Origin: a virus
Strand: one strand, 5' to 3'
Virus record (IMG/VR): IMGVR_UViG_3300047362_000403
Span: 1 to 22,385 of that record
DNA: 22,385 nt
In this document: positions 1 to 6,481 of the stretch, in pieces
Position numbering within the stretch: the stretch's first letter is position 1
Layout: every line of letters begins with the position of its first letter
Program-made: the position numbers and the translations under genes
Notes under the pieces: model-generated
Databases searched by the model: none
The model's input: only the letters and a program-made list of their open reading frames with translations
What the model was told of the DNA's origin: nothing

Positions 1-982
1 TATTTGACATAGGGTAGTTTGCTTTTGTATCTTCAATATCTTTCATACAGTTTACATGTTGTTCATTACTAAAGTAATCATTCTGATGTAAACAAACCAA
101 AGTTCCTTCTGGCAAATCATCATACCATTGATTGTCCATATGTTCACAACTCGTATTCACTACCATGTTTATTCTGCCTAGAGATTGTGTTGACATTTCA
201 TCTACATCTAAGTCATACTGTTTAATCTCTGCCTCTTTGTCTTTGTTGAGGCGTTCTCTTGTTGCACTATTAATATAAAAAAGTTCTGTTCCGTCCCATT
301 TACATTCGTTAACATCAGCAAAATAAGATGCGAATCTATTATCATCTAACTCTTCTGCATACAATCGCTTACATGGTCCAATAACTGCTGGATCTTTATC
401 TAGACTAATAATTTTATGTATGTCAAATTGTGAATACAAGAAGTGTGCAATAAAGTTATACCAGCCGCCATAAAAAACAACATTTCCTAATTTTTGTGTT
501 CCAACTACGTTTGCTAACTCAGACACTAGCCAAATTTTACTTCTAATTTGTCCTCTACTAAAGAAATCTCCCAAGTCTGGCAAGTCCAATTCGTTGTTTG
601 CGAAGTATTGCATAAACCTTGCAGTACGAGCAATAAGTTCTTCTTCTGGCATATACCAAGCAATAAGTCCTATCAACTGTCTTGCCTTAACTTCATAATC
701 CTCTAGTTCAGTATGCATAGCAATATTAAAAAAGCTCTGCAACTTATCACTCATTTCCATTGTCTTGGCATCACGCACTCCGTTTGACGGATCCCATAAC
801 AATTCTTTCCTTGCGTACTTTTTTGTCATATTAATTAAAAAGTCACGTTTACGATACTTGTTATCATGATATAATGCACGGAATATTAATTCAAAATCAT
901 CTTCGTATGATTCTGTAAAGCGAAAGTATTCACTCAATCCACATAACCAGTGGTGTTGCTCTTGAAAATCAGAGTGCTTCAT
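1..982 (-). CDS. SAM-dependent methyltransferase-like protein (C-terminus beyond left edge)
   Basis: An open frame runs on the minus strand from an ATG at 982 to the window edge (about 327 codons, no stop), so the C-terminus is missing. Its 5' end overlaps the stop of the glycosyltransferase-like gene upstream, which suggests translational coupling. The middle has a Rossmann-type pattern: a GGWYNFIAHFL stretch after NVVFY, then an acidic strand end (ISLDKDP), later INMVVNTSCEHMD and a strand LPEGTLVCLHQND. This order resembles the motif I / post-I / motif IV arrangement of class I methyltransferases. The N-terminal 130 residues are helical and unrecognised. The substrate is unknown. The operon partners (glycosyltransferase-like, amidinotransferase-like, P-loop) suggest modification of a glycan or small molecule. 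The fold call is by eye and moderate in confidence; the reading frame itself is clear. Confidence 0.6.
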   Translation of the reverse strand, partial: MKHSDFQEQHHWLCGLSEYFRFTESYEDDFELIFRALYHDNKYRKRDFLINMTKKYARKELLWDPSNGVRDAKTMEMSDKLQSFFNIAMHTELEDYEVKARQLIGLIAWYMPEEELIARTARFMQYFANNELDLPDLGDFFSRGQIRSKIWLVSELANVVGTQKLGNVVFYGGWYNFIAHFLYSQFDIHKIISLDKDPAVIGPCKRLYAEELDDNRFASYFADVNECKWDGTELFYINSATRERLNKDKEAEIKQYDLDVDEMSTQSLGRINMVVNTSCEHMDNQWYDDLPEGTLVCLHQNDYFSNEQHVNCMKDIEDTKANYPMSN

Positions 983-1673
983 CAAATTGCTCCTTTAACC
1001 ACTTCCAATCATTAATCTTGCGAAGTGCTTCTTTGTTGTATTTGTAGTGAGTTCCAAAATCTTTTCCTTGATTAGCACCAAGTATAGCATATTCACCGTA
1101 ACGTCTATTATCACCACGTGTACACCATACTTCTAACCTATATGCGTCATCAATTTGTTTATTATGATCCACAATTCCACTTGCTAATTTAGTACATTCA
1201 CGAAATGCACTGCGCCATGTATTAAAAGGATCAGTATTAAACTGTGTAATATTACTTATCTCGAATAACGGTTTAAACTTAGCACCAATACTTGTGGTCA
1301 TATCTACGTTAAATTCTTTACATTTTAATAAATGTTTTTTAGGAAAAAGTTTAACCGCGCCATATCCATATATAAGGTCATTAATAGGATTATGACTTCT
1401 GTATGTAAACACACATTCAGTTTCAGGCACACCTGGATATGCCTCACGTCTATCACTTGGATTAAACTTAAACTGAAAATTAGGTTGTATTACTGCATCT
1501 GCATCACATACATAAAAGTAATTTGTTCTACTTTCTTCAGCACAGGCTTTATGTGCATTAAGTAATCCTTCTACACCATCAATACGTTTTGCATTGGGAG
1601 CAAAGTGTTTTAGTATTTCAAAGTTATCATCTGCCTCTGGCTCACCAAATGTGAGCATGAATACGTCAAGCAA
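969..1673 (-). CDS. Glycosyltransferase-like protein with DxD motif
   Basis: A protein of about 234 aa. It opens with a hydrophobic strand and EP-A motif (DVFMLTFGEPEADDNF), followed by FAPNAKRIDGV, an AHKACAE helix and a DAD motif at residues 57-59 (YFYVCDADAV), the usual metal and nucleotide-sugar site of GT-A glycosyltransferases. A donor or acceptor cannot be read from the sequence. Start choice: the frame is open upstream to a GTG at 1691 and has an ATG at 1658, but a TTG at 1673 lies 6 bases after GGAGG and gives the natural start of the first beta strand. With this start it overlaps the preceding gene's stop by 8 bases. It is the third gene of a minus-strand run and overlaps the methyltransferase-like gene that follows. 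Similar proteins are, to my recollection, found in marine T4-like phages. Confidence 0.65.
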   Translation of the reverse strand: MLDVFMLTFGEPEADDNFEILKHFAPNAKRIDGVEGLLNAHKACAEESRTNYFYVCDADAVIQPNFQFKFNPSDRREAYPGVPETECVFTYRSHNPINDLIYGYGAVKLFPKKHLLKCKEFNVDMTTSIGAKFKPLFEISNITQFNTDPFNTWRSAFRECTKLASGIVDHNKQIDDAYRLEVWCTRGDNRRYGEYAILGANQGKDFGTHYKYNKEALRKINDWKWLKEQFDEAL

Positions 1674-2730
1674 AATAATCCTCCAGTTCACCTTCTCTGT
1701 CTATATCACTTGTGATACAATGTATACCACCACCCCAAAAATATCTATGACGAAAATGACTCACATGTTGTTCAATTCCGTTCTCTTTTAATTTCTTTTT
1801 TACGTCTGGATTATCTCTGAATACAATAACATTTGATTCATCTATGCTTAGTATGTTTGCATCAAATACATTACGAGTGCAATATTCTTGCCACCCGTTG
1901 TCCAACCATTCATACACAAGTTCTTTTCTTTCTTGATCAGCATCTTTATTCCACATTTTCCAACTACGACTTTGTTTATATTCTAACCACTTATCCATTT
2001 TAGCCCAACTATCATTTAATACACTAATAACAGTCCAGCCTGGAAATGTACTTGCATAACGTGGTGCTTCGTATAAACTTAATAACACGCCTGGTTTAAG
2101 AGGCCTATAACCTCCATCTTGAAATCCAAGCACATCAAAATATCTATTGTCATATTCACTTGCAAATTCATTAACAAACTTATCAAACTCTGTTGTTGGT
2201 AATGGGAAGTTTTGAAATGTTCCTAAACTATATGTAATTCTTTTACCAATCTTAGTAATGTAGCCTTCAGCATTTAATACTGTGTCACTGTGTTTAATTG
2301 AATTACCATGACTTTCTACATAGTCTAAAATATTTTGATACTGTGGTAGTTGATATGGTTTCAACCAATGTATAAACTGTTCACCCAACATCATAAACCA
2401 GTCACGCGGTTCCATTGGTGGAGGCAAAAGACAATCAAACGTAGGAAAGTCTGTCTCTCCATTTTGAAATCCATATTGTTTAAAGAATGCGTTATTTGTT
2501 TTTCTTTTGACAAACTCTGCTTTTTCTGCTACAACAGGTCTAATCGTTTCTACATTAAACTGGTGTAGCAAATTAATAAGGTGTTGGTAATCTTCTTCTG
2601 TTTCTTCCGCTATGCGTTGCCATCTACTTCTTGTGCCACTGTCTTCAATAAAGTTATAAAACTCTGGAGCATAACTTTTTCCAACAATACACTTGCGAAG
2701 TGGCTGAAACATGCAATGACGTTTTAGCAT
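1666..2730 (-). CDS. Amidinotransferase-family (pentein fold) protein
   Basis: A 354-aa protein resembling glycine/inosamine amidinotransferases, which transfer the amidino group of arginine through a cysteine intermediate. Visible motifs are the N-terminal WQRIAEETEEDY helix, PPPMEPRDWFMMLGEQ (about 103-118, the PRD region of the family), NVFDANILSID (287-297) and the C-terminal HRYFWGGGIHC with the expected nucleophile Cys338. Where active members have HxDxxxxPLxPG, this protein reads FQDGGYRPLKPG (203-214), so the catalytic His seems to be absent by eye. Activity is therefore uncertain. The ATG at 2730 overlaps the stop of the P-loop gene by 7 bases, giving tight coupling. It is probably involved in modifying a small molecule or a glycan with neighbouring gene products. 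The family call is fairly secure; the activity is not. Confidence 0.65.
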   Translation of the reverse strand: MLKRHCMFQPLRKCIVGKSYAPEFYNFIEDSGTRSRWQRIAEETEEDYQHLINLLHQFNVETIRPVVAEKAEFVKRKTNNAFFKQYGFQNGETDFPTFDCLLPPPMEPRDWFMMLGEQFIHWLKPYQLPQYQNILDYVESHGNSIKHSDTVLNAEGYITKIGKRITYSLGTFQNFPLPTTEFDKFVNEFASEYDNRYFDVLGFQDGGYRPLKPGVLLSLYEAPRYASTFPGWTVISVLNDSWAKMDKWLEYKQSRSWKMWNKDADQERKELVYEWLDNGWQEYCTRNVFDANILSIDESNVIVFRDNPDVKKKLKENGIEQHVSHFRHRYFWGGGIHCITSDIDREGELEDYFA

Positions 2731-3347
2731 TTACTATCCTTTATTGCTTTCTTTACTTCTTTATCCAACCAGTGTTCTTTTACTGGTGATATGTATTTCT
2801 TATTCGCATCCTCTTTTAGGATATTATCTATCTCTTGTTCCCACCAACATATAGGCCAGTTCATCTCCTTTGCTAGGCTTTGGAGATATTTGTCTTTATA
2901 CAAATATAATAGTTCCTGGCTAAGAAAGTTAGTAGGCAACAAACTTTCTAAATTAGACAGAATATATGGTGTTGTGTGTTCGCCTCTTACTCTTATCTGT
3001 TGCATTTCTAATATGTTTTGATCTCTACCTATTACTGCGAGTTGTACTTCACAGTATTGTCTGGCTATATCAATAAACTCTCTGTAGTTAGGTAATGATT
3101 GTTTACCGTTGTATACAAAGGGACAACTGATACTAGTTACATAATAATCTGATTGTGTCCAATCAAACTCTGATAGTAACTTAGGATCATTCCAACATTG
3201 ATAAAATGGTTCGTACTGGTGTCCTTCCCAATATACTTTGTTTAATGAATCCCAACCAAAGACATTATCGTGTAACGCAAATATTTTACTAAACAAATGA
3301 TTGCCTGAACCTTGTGGTCCAGTCATAATCAACATACGCTTTTTCAT
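2724..3347 (-). CDS. P-loop NTPase / sulfotransferase-like protein
   Basis: A 207-aa protein beginning with a short strand and a glycine-rich loop, MLIMTGPQGSGNHLFSK (residues 5-21). This looks like a P-loop or a sulfotransferase-type phosphate-binding loop. A C-terminal segment (WPICWWEQEID) is Trp-rich. No other motif lets me separate a nucleotide kinase from a sulfotransferase. It is the first gene of the minus-strand run that continues into the amidinotransferase-like, glycosyltransferase-like and methyltransferase-like genes. A late-promoter-like TAATAAATAAG lies about 30 bases upstream on this strand. The start ATG at 3347 is preceded by AGGAC. Similar proteins occur, as I recall, in marine T4-like phages, but no function is established. 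Confidence 0.55.
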   Translation of the reverse strand: MKKRMLIMTGPQGSGNHLFSKIFALHDNVFGWDSLNKVYWEGHQYEPFYQCWNDPKLLSEFDWTQSDYYVTSISCPFVYNGKQSLPNYREFIDIARQYCEVQLAVIGRDQNILEMQQIRVRGEHTTPYILSNLESLLPTNFLSQELLYLYKDKYLQSLAKEMNWPICWWEQEIDNILKEDANKKYISPVKEHWLDKEVKKAIKDSKC

Positions 3348-3356
3348 GAAAGTCCT

Positions 3357-3378
3357 AAGTATAAATAACTGTATACTT
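3357..3378. repeat. Inverted repeat within the divergent promoter region
   Basis: AAGTATA (3357-3363) is repeated inverted as TATACTT (3372-3378) with an 8-base spacer, exactly between two divergent transcription units. It overlaps the TATAAATA element. It may be an operator, or simply the result of two opposed AT-rich promoters. Confidence 0.5.
3360..3367 (+). promoter_or_regulatory. T4-type late promoter (exact TATAAATA)
   Basis: An exact TATAAATA octamer ends 31 bases before the ATG at 3399, in the right orientation for the 3399-5077 block. This is the sequence read by the phage-encoded late sigma (gp55 type) in T4. No -35 box is needed in that system. Confidence 0.65.
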
Positions 3379-3386
3379 ATTTATTA
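3376..3386 (-). promoter_or_regulatory. Late-promoter-like element for the 3347-to-1 minus-strand operon
   Basis: Read on the minus strand the sequence is TAATAAATAAG, matching the ATAAATA core found before the other gene blocks. It ends about 28 bases before the ATG at 3347. It faces away from the plus-strand TATAAATA, making a bidirectional promoter. Confidence 0.5.
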
Positions 3387-3398
3387 TATAGGCAAATC

Positions 3399-4373
3399 AT
3401 GCCCCTGTCAACCATTAATCATAAAAACAAAGAAAATTTATTGTCCTTTTGGGACTGGATGGAAACTACCGGCAGAGCAAAGGTAGTAAAGTTTACTGCT
3501 GATGCATTGACAATGCGTCACCTGCTTAATAATGATACAAAGGCTAGTACATATGACCTCATTAAGGTATTCAGTGATAGAATTGATACATTTAAAAATG
3601 TAAATCCCGATATGAAGGAATATTTTATTAAAGATAGTATACAAGAAGAATGGACACAGGATTCTGAGGATTTATATATCTGTTACCAAATGTTTAAAAC
3701 TAAATGGTTACTAGAAGATATAAGAAAAAACGGACAACAAGCACCCGTACAACTCTGTCAATCAGGACGTAACTATTTTATGCACCCAGGTAGTGATAAA
3801 AAATATAGCACAATATTTTTAAATAATCAAGACTTAAATGGGTTTTACGTTTGGTATCCAGAGTTAGATAATACTCCGTGGCATTGGACACACCCTCATC
3901 ATACGATTGTACGAACACCTGAAGAGTTTTTGGATATGTTTGACAAACATGAAGATCCAACGTTTAAAATTTTTAATGATACGGTAACTATAACATGTGA
4001 TAGTGCTACAGTTAACCACAACCACATACAACCATTAGCAGATGGAATGCATTTATCATGTAAAAAATGGCAAAAATGGTTAACACCAGAGAAGTTTAAA
4101 TTAGAACTACCAACACTTACATACACAGATGCTGTTCATAGAATAAAAATGGAACAAGAAAAACACCAACTTAAAAGCATAACGTTTGTAGGAGATAACT
4201 ATTTTTATATGGGAAGATATAGATGGACACGCAAAAATGATATTTGGTGGCCTGACCTATATAATCATTTTCCTAAAAACCTATACGATACAGAACATAA
4301 ATTTGATCCACAAAGGGCTATATACATGAAGCAACGAAGGGCAAACCTAAGTATGCATAGAGGAGCGGTATGA
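3399..4373 (+). CDS. Uncharacterised phage protein, 324 aa
   Basis: I do not recognise a named family. It is a soluble protein with no signal peptide or membrane segment. It is rich in Trp, His and Tyr (WYPELDNTPWHWTHPHH at about 148-164) and has a PVQLCQSGRNYFMHPGSDKKYS segment (about 116-137). That segment recalls the small-molecule or ParB-like 'P-x-G-x-Y-x-x-HPG' loops seen in other marine phage hypotheticals, but only weakly. The ATG at 3399 follows a TATAAATA element by about 31 bases. The stop overlaps the ATG of the next gene in an ATGA junction, so it is probably co-translated with the GT8-like glycosyltransferase and may act in the same pathway. The function is unknown. Confidence 0.6.
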   Translation: MPLSTINHKNKENLLSFWDWMETTGRAKVVKFTADALTMRHLLNNDTKASTYDLIKVFSDRIDTFKNVNPDMKEYFIKDSIQEEWTQDSEDLYICYQMFKTKWLLEDIRKNGQQAPVQLCQSGRNYFMHPGSDKKYSTIFLNNQDLNGFYVWYPELDNTPWHWTHPHHTIVRTPEEFLDMFDKHEDPTFKIFNDTVTITCDSATVNHNHIQPLADGMHLSCKKWQKWLTPEKFKLELPTLTYTDAVHRIKMEQEKHQLKSITFVGDNYFYMGRYRWTRKNDIWWPDLYNHFPKNLYDTEHKFDPQRAIYMKQRRANLSMHRGAV

Positions 4374-5077
4374 AAATACATATAGGCTATGATGAAGCAA
4401 TGCATGAAGCGAGTTTAGTTTGTGAGTATAGTATACACAAATATGCAAAGTATCATTTAGAAACATACTTTTTAAAATTAGATGAACTAAAACAAAAAGG
4501 CTATTACTATAGGGAAGATGACGATAGTGCTAGTACTGATTTTGCTTATAGTAGATTTTTGGTTCCTTTCCTAAACAATCATCAAGGCTGGAGTATGTTT
4601 GTTGATAACGACTTTTTATTTGTAACTGATGTTTGTACGTTATTTGATTATATTGACCGTGATCCACAGGCATCTAATAAGGCAGTGTATTGTGTTAAGC
4701 ATCTACCATATCAACCAAAGAATGAAACTAAGTTTTGGGGAAAGGTTCAACATTCATTCCCTCGTAAAAACTGGAGTAGTTTAATGATTTTTAATAACAG
4801 TCATCCAGCAACTAAAAAACTTACACCATTAACCATTGCAAACGCAACGCCACAGTGGCTACATAGATTTGGTTGGTGTAAAGATGATGAAATAGGTTCT
4901 ATAGATTTAAAATGGAATTGGTTAGTTGGTGAATATAATGATCCGACACCTGATATATTTCCTAGAGCCTATCACTATACAAATGGTGGGCCCTGGAACG
5001 GAGTACACGGACAAACTTTTGAAAAGTTATGGTTAGATATGTATAAAGAAATGACCGGGCTTCCTTATATAACGTAA
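4370..5077 (+). CDS. GT8-like glycosyltransferase
   Basis: A 235-aa protein starting with MKIHIGYDEAMHEA, the opening strand typical of GT-A transferases that act on nucleotide sugars. It carries TDFAYSRFLVPFL followed by WSMFVDNDFLF, in which D79-x-D81 forms the metal-binding DxD motif. Downstream are a SSLMIFNN segment and, near the C-terminus, HYTNGGPWNG, which resembles the H-x-(T/G)-G-x-x-PW closing motif of GT8 enzymes. It has no membrane segment and is probably cytoplasmic. It overlaps the previous gene by ATGA. A role in modifying host surface glycans or phage tail glycans is plausible. The family call is fairly good, the donor is unknown. Confidence 0.7.
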   Translation: MKIHIGYDEAMHEASLVCEYSIHKYAKYHLETYFLKLDELKQKGYYYREDDDSASTDFAYSRFLVPFLNNHQGWSMFVDNDFLFVTDVCTLFDYIDRDPQASNKAVYCVKHLPYQPKNETKFWGKVQHSFPRKNWSSLMIFNNSHPATKKLTPLTIANATPQWLHRFGWCKDDEIGSIDLKWNWLVGEYNDPTPDIFPRAYHYTNGGPWNGVHGQTFEKLWLDMYKEMTGLPYIT

Positions 5078-5092
5078 AAAATAGCACATATT

Positions 5093-5101
5093 AATAAATA
5101 C
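5093..5101 (+). promoter_or_regulatory. Late-promoter-like element AATAAATAC
   Basis: AATAAATAC lies about 36 bases before the ATG at 5137 and opens the block of six small plus-strand genes. It is followed at 5126-5131 by a run of six G that serves as the ribosome binding site, 5 bases before the ATG. The same G-run leader recurs before 9638, and shorter G runs before 12350 and 14042. Confidence 0.6.
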
Positions 5102-5136
5102 ATATATAATAGACTATTTGGATCTGGGGGGATCAA

Positions 5137-5415
5137 ATGGATTTTTTACAGTTTGTATCAGAAGTCGGTTTTCCAGTCGCAGGGGCGATAGCGGCCGGCT
5201 TTTTTGTTTTTACTACACTAAAATTTATATTAAGCAGTGTAACTGGTAGCGTTAATGGACTTAAAGGCATCATTAATGCACTAGACAATCGTGTTCAAAC
5301 TATGAACAATGACTTAGTAAAAATTGATACACTTATGAGCTATGCCCTCGGCGTAAAACCTAATATAGACAGGTTAGCCGCTAATGAGGGGAAAGAAGAC
5401 GCAAGACGCGACTAA
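5137..5415 (+). CDS. Small membrane protein with coiled-coil tail (holin-like?)
   Basis: A 92-aa protein with one N-terminal hydrophobic helix (about residues 8-32, GFPVAGAIAAGFFVF), then an amphipathic helical stretch (NALDNRVQTMNNDLVKIDTL) likely to form a coiled coil, and a charged tail. The plan of short N-terminus, GFP, single helix and coiled coil resembles small phage membrane proteins of the YvrJ/BhlA kind sometimes called holin-like. The protein at 5814 is clearly related. Strong G-run ribosome site 5 bases before the ATG. It is the first gene of a block read from the AATAAATAC element. The function as a holin is only a guess. Confidence 0.6.
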   Translation: MDFLQFVSEVGFPVAGAIAAGFFVFTTLKFILSSVTGSVNGLKGIINALDNRVQTMNNDLVKIDTLMSYALGVKPNIDRLAANEGKEDARRD

Positions 5416-5429
5416 AAAAGGAAACAGAA

Positions 5430-5639
5430 ATGTACTTAAAAAATTATGATATTGTTAAACTAGGTGAAGGTTTTAGATTAGTAAATCAAGCCGATCCAGA
5501 AGATAAACATGACCCAATCGACCAAGGATTATTTAAACCAGGTGACACTTTCACTGTAAATTATAACGGATGGCTAGAACATGTAGGGAACCGTTATGAA
5601 GAAATTATAGCACAAGCAAAAGCGGAGAAAGAGCAATGA
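5430..5639 (+). CDS. Small PGD-F-VN-GWL protein, copy 1
   Basis: A 69-aa soluble protein of unknown function. Its centre reads LFKPGDTFTVNYNGWLEHV, and the next gene has the corresponding LYQPGDVFIVNEQGWLVK, so the two are tandem paralogues. The pattern suggests a small all-beta domain. The ribosome site AAGGAAAC precedes the ATG. Its stop overlaps the next start (ATGA), so the pair should be made in equal amounts. It sits between two related membrane proteins, which hints that the four act together at the envelope. Confidence 0.6.
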   Translation: MYLKNYDIVKLGEGFRLVNQADPEDKHDPIDQGLFKPGDTFTVNYNGWLEHVGNRYEEIIAQAKAEKEQ

Positions 5640-5842
5640 TGTGGTTAGATTATACTATAGACCAAGGACCTCACGGATTTACCGTAAGAGGTGATTGGCC
5701 TGGAGAAGTTATGGGCCTAGACCGTGAAGGTAATAAAGGCTCTAAATCAACACCGTTGTACCAACCTGGAGATGTATTCATTGTTAATGAACAAGGATGG
5801 TTAGTAAAACAGAATGACAGGGGAACTAGCGGCAGCGATTAA
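5636..5842 (+). CDS. Small PGD-F-VN-GWL protein, copy 2
   Basis: A 68-aa paralogue of the preceding protein. The two share the (Y/F)-(K/Q)-PGD-x-F-x-VN-x-x-GWL core but little outside it. A PGEVMGLDREG segment in the N-terminal half has no counterpart in copy 1. It starts with ATGATG inside the ATGA junction, and its last 29 bases overlap the start of the next gene. There is no signal peptide or membrane helix. The function is unknown. Confidence 0.55.
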   Translation: MMWLDYTIDQGPHGFTVRGDWPGEVMGLDREGNKGSKSTPLYQPGDVFIVNEQGWLVKQNDRGTSGSD

Positions 5843-6146
5843 AGATTTTGGATTTCCCATTGTTGCTGCGATGGGATTAGGTTACTTCGTTTACTATGTA
5901 TGGAAATGGGTGACCACCGAAATTAAACCAGTTGTTGGAGAGGCTAACGCTACTCTAATAGGATTGATTGATCGTATTAGAATGTTAGATAATGATCTAA
6001 TACGACTAACACAAAAACTTCAAATGGTTTTGGAGTTTAAAGAAGAGTATGAAAAAATGACAGGCAGGAAACTTGATATAGACTTAGATGATATTGAGAG
6101 TTTGAAGCAAGGGGGAAAAGATGCTAAAAGAAAGCAAGTGGAGTAA
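5814..6146 (+). CDS. Small membrane protein with coiled-coil tail, paralogue of 5137 protein
   Basis: A 110-aa protein with the same plan as the 92-aa protein at 5137: a hydrophobic helix (DFGFPIVAAMGLGYFVYYVWKW, about 11-32) followed by an amphipathic segment (LIDRIRMLDNDLIRLTQKLQ, about 49-68) and a charged C-terminus. Shared features are GFP(V/I), the G-(F/Y)-FV core and the M-x-NDL repeat in the coiled coil. The start at 5814 overlaps the previous gene by 29 bases with only a weak ribosome site. No later start is convincing because the GFP motif begins at once. The last 26 bases overlap the next small gene. It may form hetero-oligomers with the 5137 product. Confidence 0.55.
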   Translation: MTGELAAAIKDFGFPIVAAMGLGYFVYYVWKWVTTEIKPVVGEANATLIGLIDRIRMLDNDLIRLTQKLQMVLEFKEEYEKMTGRKLDIDLDDIESLKQGGKDAKRKQVE

Positions 6147-6279
6147 TTGGTGGGATAACCTACCGGAACATACAAAAGAATATTTAGAAGCACAACCAAT
6201 TTGGCATAATAAAGATATGTTAATATGCGCCAGCGTTGCGTTTGTGTTAGGATTAATTGTGGGAGGTTTCATTGGATAA
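6121..6279 (+). CDS. 52-aa single-span membrane protein
   Basis: A short gene of 53 codons with an ATG at 6121 preceded at good distance by a GGGGG run (6111-6115). The protein has a soluble N-terminus rich in Trp (SNWWDNLPEHTKEYLEAQPIWH) and a C-terminal hydrophobic helix (ICASVAFVLGLIVGGFIG, about 35-52) ending at the stop, which suggests a tail-anchored or small membrane protein. It overlaps the previous gene by 26 bases and the next by 8. I recall similar short WWDNLPEH proteins from marine phages, but no function. Confidence 0.55.
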   Translation: MLKESKWSNWWDNLPEHTKEYLEAQPIWHNKDMLICASVAFVLGLIVGGFIG

Positions 6280-6481
6280 TTGGAATGATGATCACATGTT
6301 TACACCAGCACAGAAAATTTATTTCCTATTTTGTGGTATTGTAGTAGCATTATGTATTAGTTATGTTACATACCTAGCATATGACTACAGAATTGAAAAT
6401 AAATTTGTGGAAACTATTAGTCCTAAGGATTATTGGGCAGAAGTTCCTAAATGGGAATGGAAACCTGTGTTTACTTCGTAG
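6272..6481 (+). CDS. 69-aa membrane protein with TTG start
   Basis: The frame is open from a TTG at 6257, but the better start is the TTG at 6272, which lies 5 bases after GGGAGG and overlaps the previous stop by 8 bases. The resulting protein begins MDNWNDDHMFTPAQK. It has one membrane helix (about 17-38, YFLFCGIVVALCISYVTYLAY) and a Trp-rich C-terminal part (WAEVPKWEWKPVF). It ends the plus-strand block, and its last 11 bases overlap the end of the convergent adenylate cyclase gene. The function is unknown. Confidence 0.5.
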   Translation: MDNWNDDHMFTPAQKIYFLFCGIVVALCISYVTYLAYDYRIENKFVETISPKDYWAEVPKWEWKPVFTS

